Below, piece by piece: positions 45,181 to 60,329 of a stretch of DNA of 64,000 nucleotides. The stretch covers positions 930,001-994,000 of the forward strand of contig WARS01001868.1 of the NCBI GenBank assembly GCA_008933995.1, read 5' to 3'. Every line of letters begins with the position of its first letter. Positions within the stretch are counted from its first letter, which is position 1. The translations under genes were made by a program, and so were the position numbers. The stretch comes from Datnioides undecimradiatus. Taxonomy: Eukaryota; Chordata; Actinopteri; Lobotiformes; Datnioididae. The notes beneath the pieces were generated by a model. It was not told the DNA's origin. It saw only the letters and a program-made list of their open reading frames with translations, and searched no databases.

Positions 45181-48163
45181 GGTCGGCACCGCCTCAGAAC
45201 AAACCAATTTATTTCCCAAGCTCACACAGGCTTCATTTGAGAGCCCATCAGAGAGCTCCAATAGAGCCACTTAAGCCACTGTTCCCCAACATGAAAGAAG
45301 GCAACCAAAATAGAGATAGGAAGAAAGGCGAAGAGCTTGAGGAGAGGCGTTTGATCTGCTTGTTCTGGGGCATCACTCAGAGGGGTTCGCTTCCCCTGAG
45401 GAGTACTAAAGCCTGATTGTCCCTTAGAAGTCTAATGTGAAAAATAGGATAATTTTTTTATTTCTGTCTGTGCTTCTTGTCTGTTTGTATATAATGAGGC
45501 CACGAGGTCTAAAGTAAGAGCAGTGAGCAGAAAATGAGAGATGAGAAGAGGAAAGGCACAAAGGCATCTGGCAGGAGGTTCTTGTGCCTAATTCACTATT
45601 AAACTGGGATTGTTCTTGGTGGGATCAATGAAGTTACCTGGCTGTGAAATAAAATGAAATCTAGCTGGGAGAATTAGAGAGATGAGCAGAGAGCAGGAAA
45701 CAAAGAGTTGAGGTGTGTGAACATGGAAACGGAGAGGTCACAGAGAATGAAAAGTCGGGTACATTTCTAAATATTCTGCAGCCTCTCCCTGCTGTTGTCT
45801 CCATCCCTGTGTGGCAGTGCCATTACTGCCTTGAATGGGAGGTAGAGGATATAAGAAAAGGAACTGTGCACACTGCTGGACACACAGAGGTCAGATAAGT
45901 CCTAATGAAGGGACTTTCCAGGCTGTGATTACCTCTAAAGGAAGAGACTGGTCCTCCCAAAGAGGTTAATTAAAAAAGTCATGGGGGCCGAGCAGGGAAG
46001 TGTCTCCATCACCGCTGTGAACCCCGGTGACCCCTCCATCCTCTAGGACAGACAAAGCCATCCATCAAGGCTGATTCCTGGACTGTCTGGCTCCTGCTAG
46101 TGCCACTGAAATCCCTGAGTGACTAGAAACACAGAAGTGTATGTAGCAGCACCACAACTCTGACAAGCAGTGAGAAAAAAATACACCACTGCCGAGACAT
46201 CCCCTGCTGAAGTCCCTCAGGTAATGAAACCTCTCCCCTCTCAAGGATCAGACAAACACCATATCTTGTCATCTTCCCTTCATTCTCTTCCTCGATCTTC
46301 TTCTTCTTTCTTTCTTTTTTTGCCCTCTATGTCACAACAACTGGAGCACACAAGGCCATTTATCAGAAAACTGAACTGACTGTCATGTTGTTTATTTCGT
46401 CTGTGCTCCCCAGAAAAGATTGCAAAAACAGAGTATTTATGTTTGTTTAGCAGCATAAGCACACTGCGCATATCCAAAACCATGGGTAAGCATTTAAGCT
46501 CAATGCTTGCCGGAAGGAGAAAGCAGAGTATGGGAGCATTACCTTCCTTGAACACAGCATGAAAGAATCAGCCGTCATCAATGAAAAAATCCCTCCAGCA
46601 ATTCCTGCTGAGAAGAAAGATTTGTCATCCCTGTTTCCCTAGTTCTTGGAGGCGAGGACAAAGGTGTGATATTGTCCAAAATGAAGAGACACAGTAAGGG
46701 CAAGCTGGCGGAGGGGGAGAGAAAGGAGGATAAGAGGAGAGACAAAGAGAGTAAAATGGAGCGTTTTGGTTGATTAGGTTTGAGAGAGGACAGAGAGCCT
46801 GGAGCAGTCTTACAGGAAAAAGTTAAACATTTTCATAAATCTGTTCTCCAGGAGTTCACCTGCAGCGGCGGGAGGCTTAAATCACGTCATGCTTGATTGC
46901 TTGAGAGGGGAGAAGCCGATCCCGGACGCGGGGGGCCACCTCCACCTCAGAAAAACTTGTGCTTCCTTATTACACTTTCCTCACCGAGCCGTATGCAGCA
47001 TAACCATTCCTCGTGCTGACGCAGGTAGAATGAGCTCATTCCCTCTCCATTCACAAGCTGAGTGCACCAAAATTCAGAGAAGGGAGAAGCATAATAAGTT
47101 CAGACTCCAAGTTAGAGTGCCTGCAGGCAATAAAGTGGAGGATGAACAGTGGAGACTTGATGGAAGAGGAGTGTGTGCGTGCATGTGTTCGAAAGGGGGG
47201 GGTTACATCTGAAAAAAACAGAGCGCAACGCTGCTCTTCACTGCACCATTCCTCCATTTAAATTCCATAAATCCTCTCAAAAGCACTTATTCTAAATATT
47301 TTCCACAGCAGAGGCTATGATTGACGACTATGATATTTAAAATAATGAATCCTAATGCACACGCACACCCACGAATCTGGTGAGGATTCCAGATGAAGGA
47401 AACTAATGCATACAGGTGGGGATCACGGACGTGGTGGTGTCTTGCTCATGCAGTATGCATGCAGTTGTGCACTTTCATGCTGCATGCATAAAAATACGTA
47501 TACAGAGATACTTTCGGACAACACATATAAATGGATGGTGGCAAAACAAAAGTCTAAAGGTTTTCAGCTCTGCAGAAATTCCGTCTGCACAGGCAAGGTT
47601 ATTTGGAAAGACGTGGCACTGGCTTCATGTGCCGCCCAAAATATGGATCAAACTTTGAGCTGGGTGTATAGTCAGTGTGTGGATGCGTGCCTGGAAGTGT
47701 GTGTTTGTGTGTGTTAACCTCAGACACTTAACCACCAGACAGCGACATTATGGAAATGCAGAAATCACCATAGAAAAGGGCAGCCGGAAGGATGCTCAGG
47801 GCTAAATTTTATGTACAGCGCCTAATCAGCCAACCAACCACCTTCGCTCCTATTTACCCTATTTGAGTTGCCCATAAACTGCAACTACTTTATCTAATCT
47901 CCTCTCCTCCCTTTTTAAGTCACAATGTCAGCCTATTCCTTATCTCACATATTCCTTGTGAGCTTTTATTTCCCTTGCCAATATACTATACCTACCTGCC
48001 CTGCAGTAACCCCTGTTGTTCCAGCTATTCCCCATCATCTGACCGTACCCGACCACCTGCACACCTGTTCCCACTTTCCCATCAGCCCAGAGGCGTATAT
48101 CCTCGACCCACTTCCATTCACACCCCACCAGATCATTTTCTTTTGCTTTAATGGCGCCGCCAT

Positions 48164-48187
48164 TTTATTTATTTATTTATTTTTTTG
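48164..48187. repeat. (TTTA)n tract
   Basis: Tandem TTTA units running into a T homopolymer. Confidence 0.9.
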
Positions 48188-51100
48188 CCTGCTTAAGTTT
48201 TGCCTGTTATGACCCTCTTGCCTGCCCTTTGGAGTGCTGCTCTCTAGCCTGATCCCTTACTGGATAAGTTTACCTCATCTCCCCGACCTGCATGCTGTGG
48301 ACTTGCCCGTTTTTGACCTTGCAAAAACTTGAACTTTTTATTCTACTGGCCAGAACCCAGATGTGTATAAACAATGCATGCACATAAAATGCTATTTCCC
48401 CACACATAAAGTGGTATATCTGAAAGAATATCCACACCCCGGTCATACTTCAGCCCAGGCTTGCTCTTGGTTTTAGCTGAGATATTGTTGCTACAAGTGA
48501 TATCACAGGGTGGACAGTAAATGCTCTGGAAGACATTACTGAAAAGCACATTTTAAACATAATTTAGAATTATTTATGAGTGATGAATTTCTCTTTATTC
48601 ACATTTGATTCATTATTTCCATGTATTAATGATCTGCTCATTTAATCCTCAATTGTGAAGCACCTGTAAAGATTGTTATAATATGAAGGCAGTGTTCATC
48701 CTCCTGATGTTTAATAATGATGACTGAGCTATCACCGCAGTGTAGTTTAAAGGTACATGTGATGAATTAGTGATACGCTATTTATGGCCGCTGCTATAAA
48801 TAGCCACCATTGTGTGTAATGGCCGGGACAGCTGCTCTGCTGCTGTTTGCGAGAAGCACAGCCAACGACAGGCGCTTCTATAGCCGTCAATGGAGAACTG
48901 TGGGAGTGGAAATGAGTGTTTGTGGGTCCAGCTCTGATTGAGGCTTATAAAACATAAAGTGTGGCTTTATATATCCAACAAAGGGATGCTTATGCATATC
49001 TCTGTCTTGAATGTAATGAATCGTCAGTGTTTTATGTGTCTGGGTCCTGGTCTGGGACACCTGCGTTTGGGATCAAGCCTGTTTTTTACAGAACCTTTAC
49101 ACTTCATTCTCTCTAGTAAAAAAGCAGCAGCTTCTTTCCTGTGTTAATTGTTTTCCACCTGGGCCTTGTTCAGCTCAGCTTATTATTCAGACCTTCACTG
49201 CCAGCCAGCTGATAACCTCCAACTGCTGTGAGCAATTAACAAGAGTTCACCTACTGTAGCGTCCAGGAAGAGGAATCCCTTTAGAGCCGGAGGAGAGCCA
49301 GAGCAGGGAAGGTTAGGACAGAACAAGGAGGAAAAAGAGAGTACGAGAGAGACAGAGGATGGACAGAAGACCCTTTTTATGGTCATTCAAAGGGAAATCA
49401 ATGCTAATGAATGGGTTGGTTCATGCAATGTTGCGATAAGGAAATTACCCTGCTTAAGAGGATGCTGCATGTGCAAGTGTGTGTGTGCATGTGTGACCAG
49501 AAACTGATAAGGATGTTTGGTATCAGGGATGAACAACCCAATCTGCAGGGTACAGCAAACACAGGTGTCCTGACCCATTAGGAAGCGGTCTAACCTAAAG
49601 ACCTGGTCAATATCTTGAGTGTTATATCGACTTAACTGTGACTGGTGTGCTGTGGTTCAGATGATGCAGCCAATACTGAAACATCTCCCTTCATTAATGA
49701 ATGCCCTGCAGAGCATCTTTAAAATTGTGGGGAGCGTGAAGCAGAAACTATACTGTAACCCGGGCAGTGCTAAAACGAAACCTGCAGCCAAAATTGGAAA
49801 TGGTAGGTATAATTTTTATTTCACAGCACCATTCATACGTCTGAGTCAGTCTCAGAGAAGGGCATCCAACATGGATTGACTGTATGGTTAAAAAAAAAAG
49901 AACAAAAAGGTTTGTTGTTTTTTTAAATTGTCAACTCTTCTTCTCAAAAACAGTTGAATATGTTTCATCATGTGCAACAAAATGGTGGATATCCCTCCAG
50001 CCGCAACGCTCTAATCAGCCAACCGCACCTATCGCATCTTCATTGGGCCATAATGAAATCACTACATATTTATTTAACTAATGGCGGATTTGCTTGGCTA
50101 AACAAGGTTCCTGTTGAAAAGAATGAAGGGGCTATTGTCGGTAATTACAAATCGAGAAGCCAGGCGAAGTCAGGTGTGTGACTAGAGTGGTAGTGGTGCT
50201 ATGGGGGGAGGCTGTTCTCCAAAAGTGCTAATTAAAGTGGGAAGGTGTATAAAAATGCTACAAATTACCAGTGCATCCCCGGTGGTATCAAGTATTTTGC
50301 AGGTTGCATGAGTAAACATATTTGCTCTGCCTATTTATCCGCACGTATTTGTTGGCCTCCACAGTTTCACAGTGCTACAGTGAGTATAGTTGGGCGGGTG
50401 GAGGTTTACAGCAGATAACAATAGAATCAGGAGCGGTAGAGATCAAACGATTTTATTTCTGTTGTAACTGGGAGAAGGGGGCTCCTTCGGTGTCTCTTCT
50501 GGGACTGCTGCTCCAGATTCTGATATCCATTTTCCCTTTGTTTTCTCTCTTGGCCCTTTGAAATATTAAGCGAGAATCCCTGACTAACATACACACAAAT
50601 TAAGTGTGTGTATATGTGTGCGTATGTGTGTTCATTTACAATCACTGTGCTCCCTCCAGGCATCAATCACCAACTGTGCACTCAACATCTGGATGTGGAC
50701 AGTCTTTCCCTCAGGACATGAACACTTCAGATCTCTCAATTTTAGCATAGAGCTCATCCTGAGGGACTGCTTCCCCCAGCTCAGCCCTGGCCATGCATTT
50801 TATTTTACCACTAGAGGTTCCACCGAGGAATCTCCCTCAACAACAGCCCCTCTCCATCTCTTTATTTCTCCATCTATCTCCCCTCCTGTTGGACCAGCGC
50901 TACCATAACCTTCCCCCAAGGGCTGCACTGGCCCTCTAACAGTTTGCTCTCTTGTATAGTTTCAACTGCAGACGTTGACAGTAAAGAAAAAACGGTGACC
51001 TTACACTATACCTGTTTAAAAGGTTGATAAATTCACAGCTAAATCAGGTCAAACACAATCTATTTACATGCAAAAAAGCATGTCTTTAGGCTAGAGCATG

Positions 51101-54100
51101 TTATGTACAACCTCCCACAAGACTGGATAATAAACCATTATTTCATGATGCTACTGTGGCTTCATAGTCCCCAGCATGGCCTTAACCCTCTGCAGTGCAC
51201 AACCCTCGAAGAATCTCCCTGCAATCTGCGTCACCTTGTTAGTGCACATCCACCATATGAGGCCTGTTGTATTAGTTATTCTAATGCATGTCTTGTTATC
51301 CATATAGATGAGAGAGGGAATAGACCAACAGATGGCCGGGGAAAGAGGGAGTCACAAACACAGAATCATCCTCCAGGAATGTGCGGATCACATTCATAGC
51401 CAGCACACACCTAGAGACTCACAGACAACACTCCCTGCCACCAAATATGTCACCACTCTCCAATTCTGCTCAATTCTCTGCGATGTCTTGGCAGTGGGCC
51501 AGTCAGCCGATTGTGTGTAAAAGTTGCACAGGGATTGCCAGCGGAGATTTAATCTCTGCTCCCTTTCCAGGAGTTTGTGGCTGGATCTCTGTTATCTCCA
51601 GGTCTGAGAGGTATTAAAGAGTATCAATAATATGGTTATTTCACAGATATTAATCTTCAAAAACTATGAATCGTGCAGGTGAACGCCCTGTTGGCTTTCA
51701 AACTGCGGTACATTTCATTAACTATTTGCAAACACGGCTAGCATTTCCATCTCCGGAGGAATTCCGCGTCTAATTTCAGAGCATTTATCTTCTAATAGAT
51801 AGCATTTGCTAAGATGATTGATGTTATATTTATAAATGCGTGATTTACTTCAGAGTAACAAGATATATATGCATACAGATGAGACTCTCATTAGATAACA
51901 AAACAAAACTGGAGAGGTATTGTAAACATTAAAAAACATGTCTTGTTTTATGAAATGAGCACCTAATATGCACTGATGCATGTTTATTATTTCATATGAA
52001 AAACATTTCAGCACTCGCATCCTGTGCAAAGACCTGCCTATCAGCCTTCTTGAAGACTGATAGTCATAAATTGTTTATTAATCCTGTATAGGACATTAGG
52101 TACGATATGCTCTTAGCTGGAAAATAGATCCATTAGTGTGTAACTGCATGGGAGACGGAGAGGGAAAGAACCCTTAAAAGGTTTTCCTATTGCATCAGTT
52201 ATCTTATATTTGTCAGAGCAGGCTGGCATGAGAGACACAACAACAGCAGGAACAAACAAGACAGCAGTGAGCTCTGGGTAAAATCCAGCCCTGGTAAGTG
52301 ATGTTCTTTAGGTTTTTCCACCATTGTCCACATGACCCTTGTTCCCTGTTTGTGCTGTGGCCCGGTGGCCTGCTTCTCCTATTTGACACAATGAAGACAG
52401 ACGAGCTGTTCTGAGATGTGCTCTCTCCGCTCCGTCGTGTCCGACTCTTCTCTCTAAGGGCTCCCTATGACTGCTACACACCTGCATGGGCCGCAGTGGA
52501 AATGTGTCCTTTTCTGTGCACTCTTACACAACCACGCGTTTCCGTGCCCACGGGGATGTGAAGAAAAATGTATGCCGCCGACAGCATGGCCAATAGAAAT
52601 GTACAATGATCCATTTACGCACATAATTGGTATCAATTATCAGCTCACGTCCATCGTTGCACAGTGTCCATCTGCTCATATGAAGCTAAAAGGCTCTATC
52701 ATGAAGATAAGTCATTTTAATACATGTACACACTATGAAGATGAAATTATGTGGAAAAACTGCTCTCCACTTGCTTGATCAATCATATTTAACTTAGATC
52801 AAGCTCCATGTGTTATTAATGCCTGAGATAATCAACCTGTAATGTAGGCTACATAATGAATGAATGTAAGTCATTGGCTTTGAGTAATGAAGTGAGGATG
52901 TACTTCACACTCCAAGGAAATAGCTTGGGCACCAAGTATAGCATTTGATTCATGTATTTGGCCTACTCCAAACCCATTGGGACTGACTTCAGAGGACCAT
53001 TAGTTTTGTTGTCATTGCTAACTGCATCACACGGGAGACTTTGCTACATAGAGAGAATATTGCTTTTCCAATTTCGCTCTCTTTTAGATATATGGACTCC
53101 TGATATACAATGAGTTCATTGATTTTCACTCAAACCCTAAAATAATCCAGAAAACCTTGCTAGTAAGGACAAATAGCAAACAGAATGTATCAACGCTGTT
53201 TCATTTCCCCCCTCAGCTCCTTCACGTCTGTCCATCAGTGGCTCATTCCACCCACTCAATCCCATCACTTGTCAAAACATTTTGCTGACTGTAGTGCTCC
53301 AGGTAATAACCGTAGCGGGGGGATGCGGCGGTTAATAATATCAAGTGGACCTGAGAACCTGCTGCCACCCCCTCCTCCTCATCGCCACCGCACGTATTGA
53401 AAATCAATGTCTGTAATAATGAAAACCTATTGCTACTCCCGGTGCATTCTGTACAGAACCAAACAAATCAACTGACCCAGTGTCAAACATATCAGTGATT
53501 CTTTATGACACCTGAACGAGCTTGACCACTCACTTCTGCTTACCGAAGCTTACTGAAAAACACAATCACTAAGACAACTTCTGCAATTCTGACAAGAAGC
53601 CTCATTTCTTCAGATTTTATTTTGAAAAAAAGAAAAAAAAAGTAGAAAACGTAGAGTCCTCTTTGAAAGTCTGAGTGAGGTCTCAAGTTAAAAAAAAAAA
53701 GCAACAGGAAAAAAGTACGAACGTTCTTTATTTAACAAGAGTGTTGGAGATTTCAACTTCCCTGTCACGTAAAGAAGCAGGTTTCACAGGCTCTTGAACA
53801 GAAAAATCTTTGTAGCAAATATCATGACATAAAACTGAAATAAAATCACTATCCAAGTGAAAATTAGAGATGGCAGTACTCCCTGACTGGCCTATAATAG
53901 GGTTTTTATGTGCAGCGGTATAAAAAGAAACGTAGTGATCTGTGAAAAAGGGAAAAAGGGAAGAAAAATTACAAAGCGCCTCCAAGGGCCTGTCTCGTTA
54001 TTATTAGTTTTAGATGAAAAACACAAACGCTACCCAAGAGGCAGCACCATGCAGCAGGCAGGCGTTCTCTGACATTTGAAGGGGTGGCGGATTGAGAGTG

Positions 54101-57100
54101 GGAGAGCTGGAAAAGTAGCAAAACTACTAAACTACTCCATGAATGAAACAAGTTGGCAAATCATGGTTGGGACAACATTTTCTCCCCCATATCACTGAGT
54201 TACGCAAGACACCGACGCAATGACCACAGTGTTTCCTGAGGCCAGTGCTTGAATTTTATAAACCAATGCAGTACACCGGCTACTGTATGGGCACTCATTC
54301 AAAATGGAGCTTTACTTTTATATCTGAGAAATGGGCAGCATAGACACAAACATATCCCATGTACATATACGCTGTACATGTGATGTTCTTGAGTTTCCCG
54401 AAGTTTACAGAAGGCATGCAGAAGTTTACAGTTGAAAAGTCTGGAGCCCTGAAAAACAACATGGCATAAAGAGATAATGGAGGCTCGTGATATCTAGCCC
54501 GAAGACATGCTTTGCCAAAGTCTGCGGAGAAAACAGTTGCATCAGTCTCAGCTCCACCTGGAATGGTGAAGACAGGAGTACAGGTGAGTAAGCACAGCCA
54601 GAGGGGTAGAGCAAGAAGGGGGGAAAAAAGCACTGGACTTGGTGGTGAAACGTTTGAGTTGCACGAACACATGGTGGTTATTTAAAAGCAGAGAGAAAAT
54701 CCTTTTACTAAAGTCACTTATAACCAGCATTCAGAGCATGGCTTTACTGTAATTCTATAACTTTTTATAACTAGATACATAACTAACGACTTATTTAAAC
54801 ATTTATTTAAATAAATACTATTATTATTGTTATTATTTAAACAACACTGTGAGAATTACTGACATTGAAATGTCGTCTGATGTGAAAACAGCGAGCAATC
54901 GCAGAAGATAGCAGACAAATGCGCCTGTTCCCCAGAATTACTTCACAGTGGCATGTTCAAGCAATGTAAAGTTACTTTTAAACATCATGGTTGTAATATT
55001 TCTAATATGAATTGAAGAAACTCGGGCTCATCATATATAATTCTTTATCATTTAAATTCTTTATTAACCATGGTAGCAAAGCTATATTAACATGTATATC
55101 CATCATTGTGTGGGACTGCTACCAAATCCTTGCTGTCTAACCAAGACAATACAAGTGTAGCGCACACGCTTGTACTTGTAACAGTAGACGTTGCTGCCAC
55201 CTGGTGGTTACTGGCCTACACAAACTGCTAATTCCACTGACTCCTATTACTACAGTGACAATGATTTAATGTTTGTCCTGCCATATGCTGCACCACAGCT
55301 ACTCTAAAACAATATAACTGAGTGCAAATTGAAATTCAAAGTTAAAATTCAAACATTAAAACATTTAAAACGATCACAAAAGTTATATCTATAATAAGTA
55401 ATTACATGTATATGTTGGAATTGGTAAATTAAGTTAATGGATGGAAGTTGCGAGCAACTGTAACTAATTAGTAATTTACAGTGCTGGTAATAACAGAGAT
55501 TCAACAGAATTTGTCTTGGGCTGTAACATATGACAGCTTTTACGACAAAAGCAGAAGCTTGTAAAGCAAATAAACATTACATAATCATTAGTATTCACAA
55601 ACACAAATGAACTTGTGTACTTGGTTATTTAACAAATATCCACAGTGTGTTCAGTAAAACAGCACACAGTCCAGTCTACACAGTCTCTGCTACTCAGATC
55701 CCACAAAGGTTGTTATGCTGAGCACTGTGCAGCAGGACAGCTCCACTTGCATGCTAAGTGGTCAGCAGACATAACCCAAGCATATCCTGTTTCATCAGAA
55801 TATCAGACAAACATGAGAGGTGAAGAAATGACAATGCATTCCTAGCGTACCTGTGCAAGACTGACAGCGTGGAAATCCTCTGCTCATCTACACATCAATT
55901 GCGTCATTATGTGTTAAAACACAACAGGGTGGGTGGTACTAAGTGTTGATTGTCAGTCATCTTAACACAAGACAAAATATAGAGAAGACAAGTGATCATT
56001 TATCTGAGAGATGATCATATACATAACCCTTTTACCCAGAGGCAGAAAAAAACGTGTGAACAAATTTAATGTTGATGCTAAACTTGCATTTTAACACCTA
56101 CTTTCACACTACTGTTTGTCATTAAAAATGGTAATGAAGAATGGAGGCGGAAATGGAAGTCAAAAAGCAAAAAACACATTTAATCTTTAGGGTAAACATG
56201 CAGCGCTTTTTAAAAATAGAGATAAATATCATTAAAGAGAAAGAAAATCAAGTTACAAGGTCAAGAAAACATGTCTTTGTAAAATATTTGTTAATAAAAA
56301 AGAAAAGAAATTTTAAAAAGTGCCTTGCTCTTTGACATTTGCAAGGCCCTATAGGCAAAGCCAATGCATGGATTGCAAGTCTTGTAACTATTCTGCCAGC
56401 TATTATAAGCCCAGACAAAATCAGCCGTTTTATTTCCATGCAAAGTACTACAGGTTCACAAGAAACATGGTTTATGGTTCAACATGTACTACTACTCCTA
56501 ATTACTGACAACTTCCACAGCAATTAAAGCATCTTGGTTCATCTTTAGGTGTAAGCAGAGCAGACTGCAGCACCACCGTACTCCCACTTAACTGTTGAAG
56601 CTCACCGCCCTGTTAGCAGCAGAGATAAAAGTTCATTTTAACTAATTACATCCATCTGAAATACAAGCTGTAGCTGGCACTGTATGATCATTGTTCCCAT
56701 GGAGAGACCGCGTGGAGCACTGAGGCGAGTCGTAGATGGATCAAGGGAGACAAGCGGGACGGAGAAAGCAAATGGTAAAGGAGTGGGTCCCAGGGGGAAT
56801 CTCGTCGCAAACACAGCGAGGCAAGGTAGAGCCAGATGTATGTCCAAGCATGCTGCTCAGTCTCATAGCACAGACATCATACCAATATACAATCCTGGCA
56901 AATGACATATGGACAAAAACATAACATGAACACTGATTACCTTTCATATGCCCATAAATTAAACCAAACAGATGTATGCCTTTCCACTATGTCATTTAAA
57001 AGCAGGGAAACATGGGCCACCTAATGACTGTTTCCGAGTATTTCATTTTGCAACTATAACACTGATTTGGTCCTAGTTGGAATAATTGATCTGTCTGATC

Positions 57101-60100
57101 ATAAAGCCATGGCTTCTCAAGGTCCCACTTCCTCCTTCTACAACCAAGTCCAGTCTGTGGGTGAGATCCCGCGCTCCGATTCAACCAGTAGAAGCTATTT
57201 CCCCCTATATTTCCTAAAATATTTTTAGTGACTACCAATCAGGTGACTGCATTATGAAAGGGGTCACTTGTAATAATTGCCTGCATTCGGTTTTAGTGCT
57301 ACAGCTCTGATGAACCTACCTGCCCAGCAATAAACAGCTGAAAGACACAGTCAATGACTGTCTGGTAACATGCTGCGACATTTGGAGGCTAAAGAGGCAG
57401 ATGTTTGACTTAGGAGTTGGTGAAGACCAAAAACAGGTGTCCAGAAATTCAAGTACATGCTAATGGCGCTCTCTGTTGGCGGTGTGTAAAAAGGCTTGGG
57501 TGTTACAATGTTTTACGCTACTTATATGCACCCAAACTAATTAGTAAGATGATAATCAGTGTGCTTTACCAACTACTGCATATAAAAATATAATTACTTA
57601 CCAAGGAAAGTAACTTTAATTATTAATATAGTGTTGCTGTCATGTGTACTGTCAGATGACTTTAGATTGGAAACGGCTATTTTGATGTGATTTCATTTTA
57701 GTCAATATATTTGGCCAAAATAGTAGAATTGCAGTTTCTGCCATTCATGGTAATAACATGTCAGTGATGGGTTGAGAGCTCATTCAATGCCTCCATGTGA
57801 TAAAGAAAAAAAAAAATCAATGAATGTAGTTTTAACAAAATCTTATGCCTACCTGTTAAATTCTAGTTCATATCAATTTCTTTAGAGCGCTCGGTCTAGT
57901 TATTATAAATAGCTCTCAAGCCACGGGGTCTTTCTCTTCTTACTTCAAACATGGTTTCAGTCCATTCATTTAAAAAGACATGCTATAACTCCAGCATTCA
58001 AAATAACCACATACCAATAAACTGTGAAGGCTTCACTTTTAAATTCCCCTTTGAAAAGTTTCTGAATTCAGAGCCCTGCACAGAGAGTGCCTCTGTCAAG
58101 GTTACTAATACCTTACCTTTAGAAAGTGTGACCTGGGCTGTTCATTTCATGCAGTTTCAGATGTAAGCCCAGTATTAAACACAGAGAGCTACGCTACATA
58201 ACATAGAAAAAACTGGTAAGTCACATTTACTCTTATCTGTTGTTGTGGGAATTACTTTCTTTTTTTAATTACTTAATGTGGGTGTAGCAGCAAGCGCGGC
58301 AGCATGCTGCAGTGCCTTTTTTGATGGAAGCAAAGGAAAAGAAAAAAATCAAATTCCCAAGAGAAGTTTTTCTTCATCAGCACTAAATAGGAACTAACCT
58401 GTGTTCAACCAACAACATCACACCACTTCCTGCACTGGCACGGACTGTCGATATTGGACCAAAGTCATGTAATTATGAATATTATTCCTCAGAAAACTCA
58501 GTTGGTCCTTCTGTAGCAGCAGTGTCTTTGTGTGTCTGCTCCTGATGAGGGAAGCAAAACACCAACTGCCAAAGTCCCAGCTCTGTTGTGACACTGTGGG
58601 GAATTGAGTCGTGCCAAAATCAGCACTGCTAGAAATTAACACTGTTTCTCATTTAATGGGGTAGCATCATAAAAGACATGCAAAAATAATGCTTGTCTTT
58701 TTATTTTCTCCGTGCCGCGGTGGCTAGATTGTCGGAAACACCCTGAAAGACAGCAAAGAGAAGCAGAAGGAGAGGACAGGAGAGGAGGAGGGAGTGAGAA
58801 GAGAAAGGGTGAGGGAAAGAGAGAAGTGAAAAATTATAACCACAGGGGATGTTACATTTGACCAAACACATTGTGACTCAGCTAGAATCACAAAACAATC
58901 AATAGCCATAAATGGCACATAGGTCCTTAAGTTACCTGTTGAGTCAGTTCAGTCACGAAGTCAGCCAATTTAAAGACGTGCTGCTTCTGCAATTCAATAT
59001 CTGGAGCTGTCTTCCACTAAGAAGCAGAGAGAAGAATTTGATGTTAAGCCATGTTATAATTTTCTGTCATTCACACGTTAACTATCCCTGTCTAACATGC
59101 TCAAATGATTAGTGGCAAGTCAATACACATCTGGGGTCTTACACTCAACTGGGTTTAAGTTTTGCCAGTCCCGCCACATACGGGGAAAACACACGTGGCA
59201 GGTTCCTTCACTCAGTGAATTTGATGGGATGGCATCGCTTCATGAGAATGAATCACCCGCATCAAAGCATCATCCCAGGCTCATGTCTCTTCATTTACAT
59301 GGCTGTCTAGCATGAGCATGGCACACACACACACAAAGAGACACAGGCAGATAGAAAGAGAGAGCCATTAGAGCGTTACATTTGAGCATTTTGCATCTCC
59401 GAGAGCGGACATGTAGAGCAGCAAGAAAGGATATCACACAGCAGCCTAACAATTGAAAGAATGGAAGTGACAGAAAACAGTGAGAGAAAAGCTTCAGTCT
59501 GACAGGAGTCATCGCAACACATAATGTGAAAGCTTAAAATGCACAATCACACATATTTGACAACTTTTATTCAGGCATACCACATAAACACTGGCAGATG
59601 CAAATTTTCTTTGTAGTATGGTTTCTGTTTCTAACATCATAAAACTAAAGGTGTACTTGGTCAGGTGCTATTAGGATTATATGATTCAGTTGCTGTGTGG
59701 AGCCAAAAGGAACAAATATTCTGTAAAGGCTCTGAGCACAGATACAAAGATACACTTGCAGAGAATTTGCCATGTGTGCCCATTTATCATTCTTCTCTGC
59801 TCTCAACTGTGATATCCGATTATAGCATTTTTAAAAAAAAGATGCAGGAGATTAATTTTTTGAAACAAATCCAAACCTTTAAACATCGTTTTTATCAGTC
59901 CCTTGTTTCCTGCTGTCAACCATGATGTTTGGATTTATGGGTCAGTCTTGCGATTAAGAATCAACCTTTCATAAAGATGGATTTGCAAGAGATAGATTAA
60001 AAAAGAGCAGATAAAATCTGTGCGAAAGACGCCAAGATTTCCTGACTTGTAGTGAAAGTGGCCATACACAGTATTCTTTTAATAATAAGGTATCAAATAT

Positions 60101-60329
60101 GAAAACCACAACTCAATGTAAAAGGGGTCACTTTTATTGATAAACCAGCAGTGAATTATCATCTAAATTTGTCAGTCTCCCCTGCTGTATGGAACTTTAA
60201 AATAAACTTTAAATGCTAATATTGCTCAGTCATTGAGCAACTGTTCACTAATAAGTTCACTAATAATCTGCCAATAAAAGTTTGATAACATGAGTCAAGT
60301 GTAAACAATCCTGGATACGGCACTTTCCA

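Larger units (their letters stand above)
42990..60329. other. Gene-poor region upstream of cutal
   Basis: No exon with family support was found. The longest open frames are low-complexity or lack splice-bounded matches. A C homopolymer lies at about 45041-45051, A-rich tracts at 49888, 53625 and 53690, and a CTCF-like site at 45163. Parts of 48.6-48.95 kb, 51.65-52.2 kb and 53.3-53.45 kb look less decayed and could be conserved non-coding DNA; this is an impression from composition only. Confidence 0.45.

Noticed and set aside
54480..54591. Frame running into gtgagtaag (54591 region), plus strand
   Set aside because: Good donor, but the only upstream AG acceptor has no pyrimidine tract and the peptide is unrecognised.
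58418..58642. Minus-strand frame ending near a gttagt donor
   Set aside because: The peptide looks coding-like in places, but I could not place it in a family or find a convincing acceptor.
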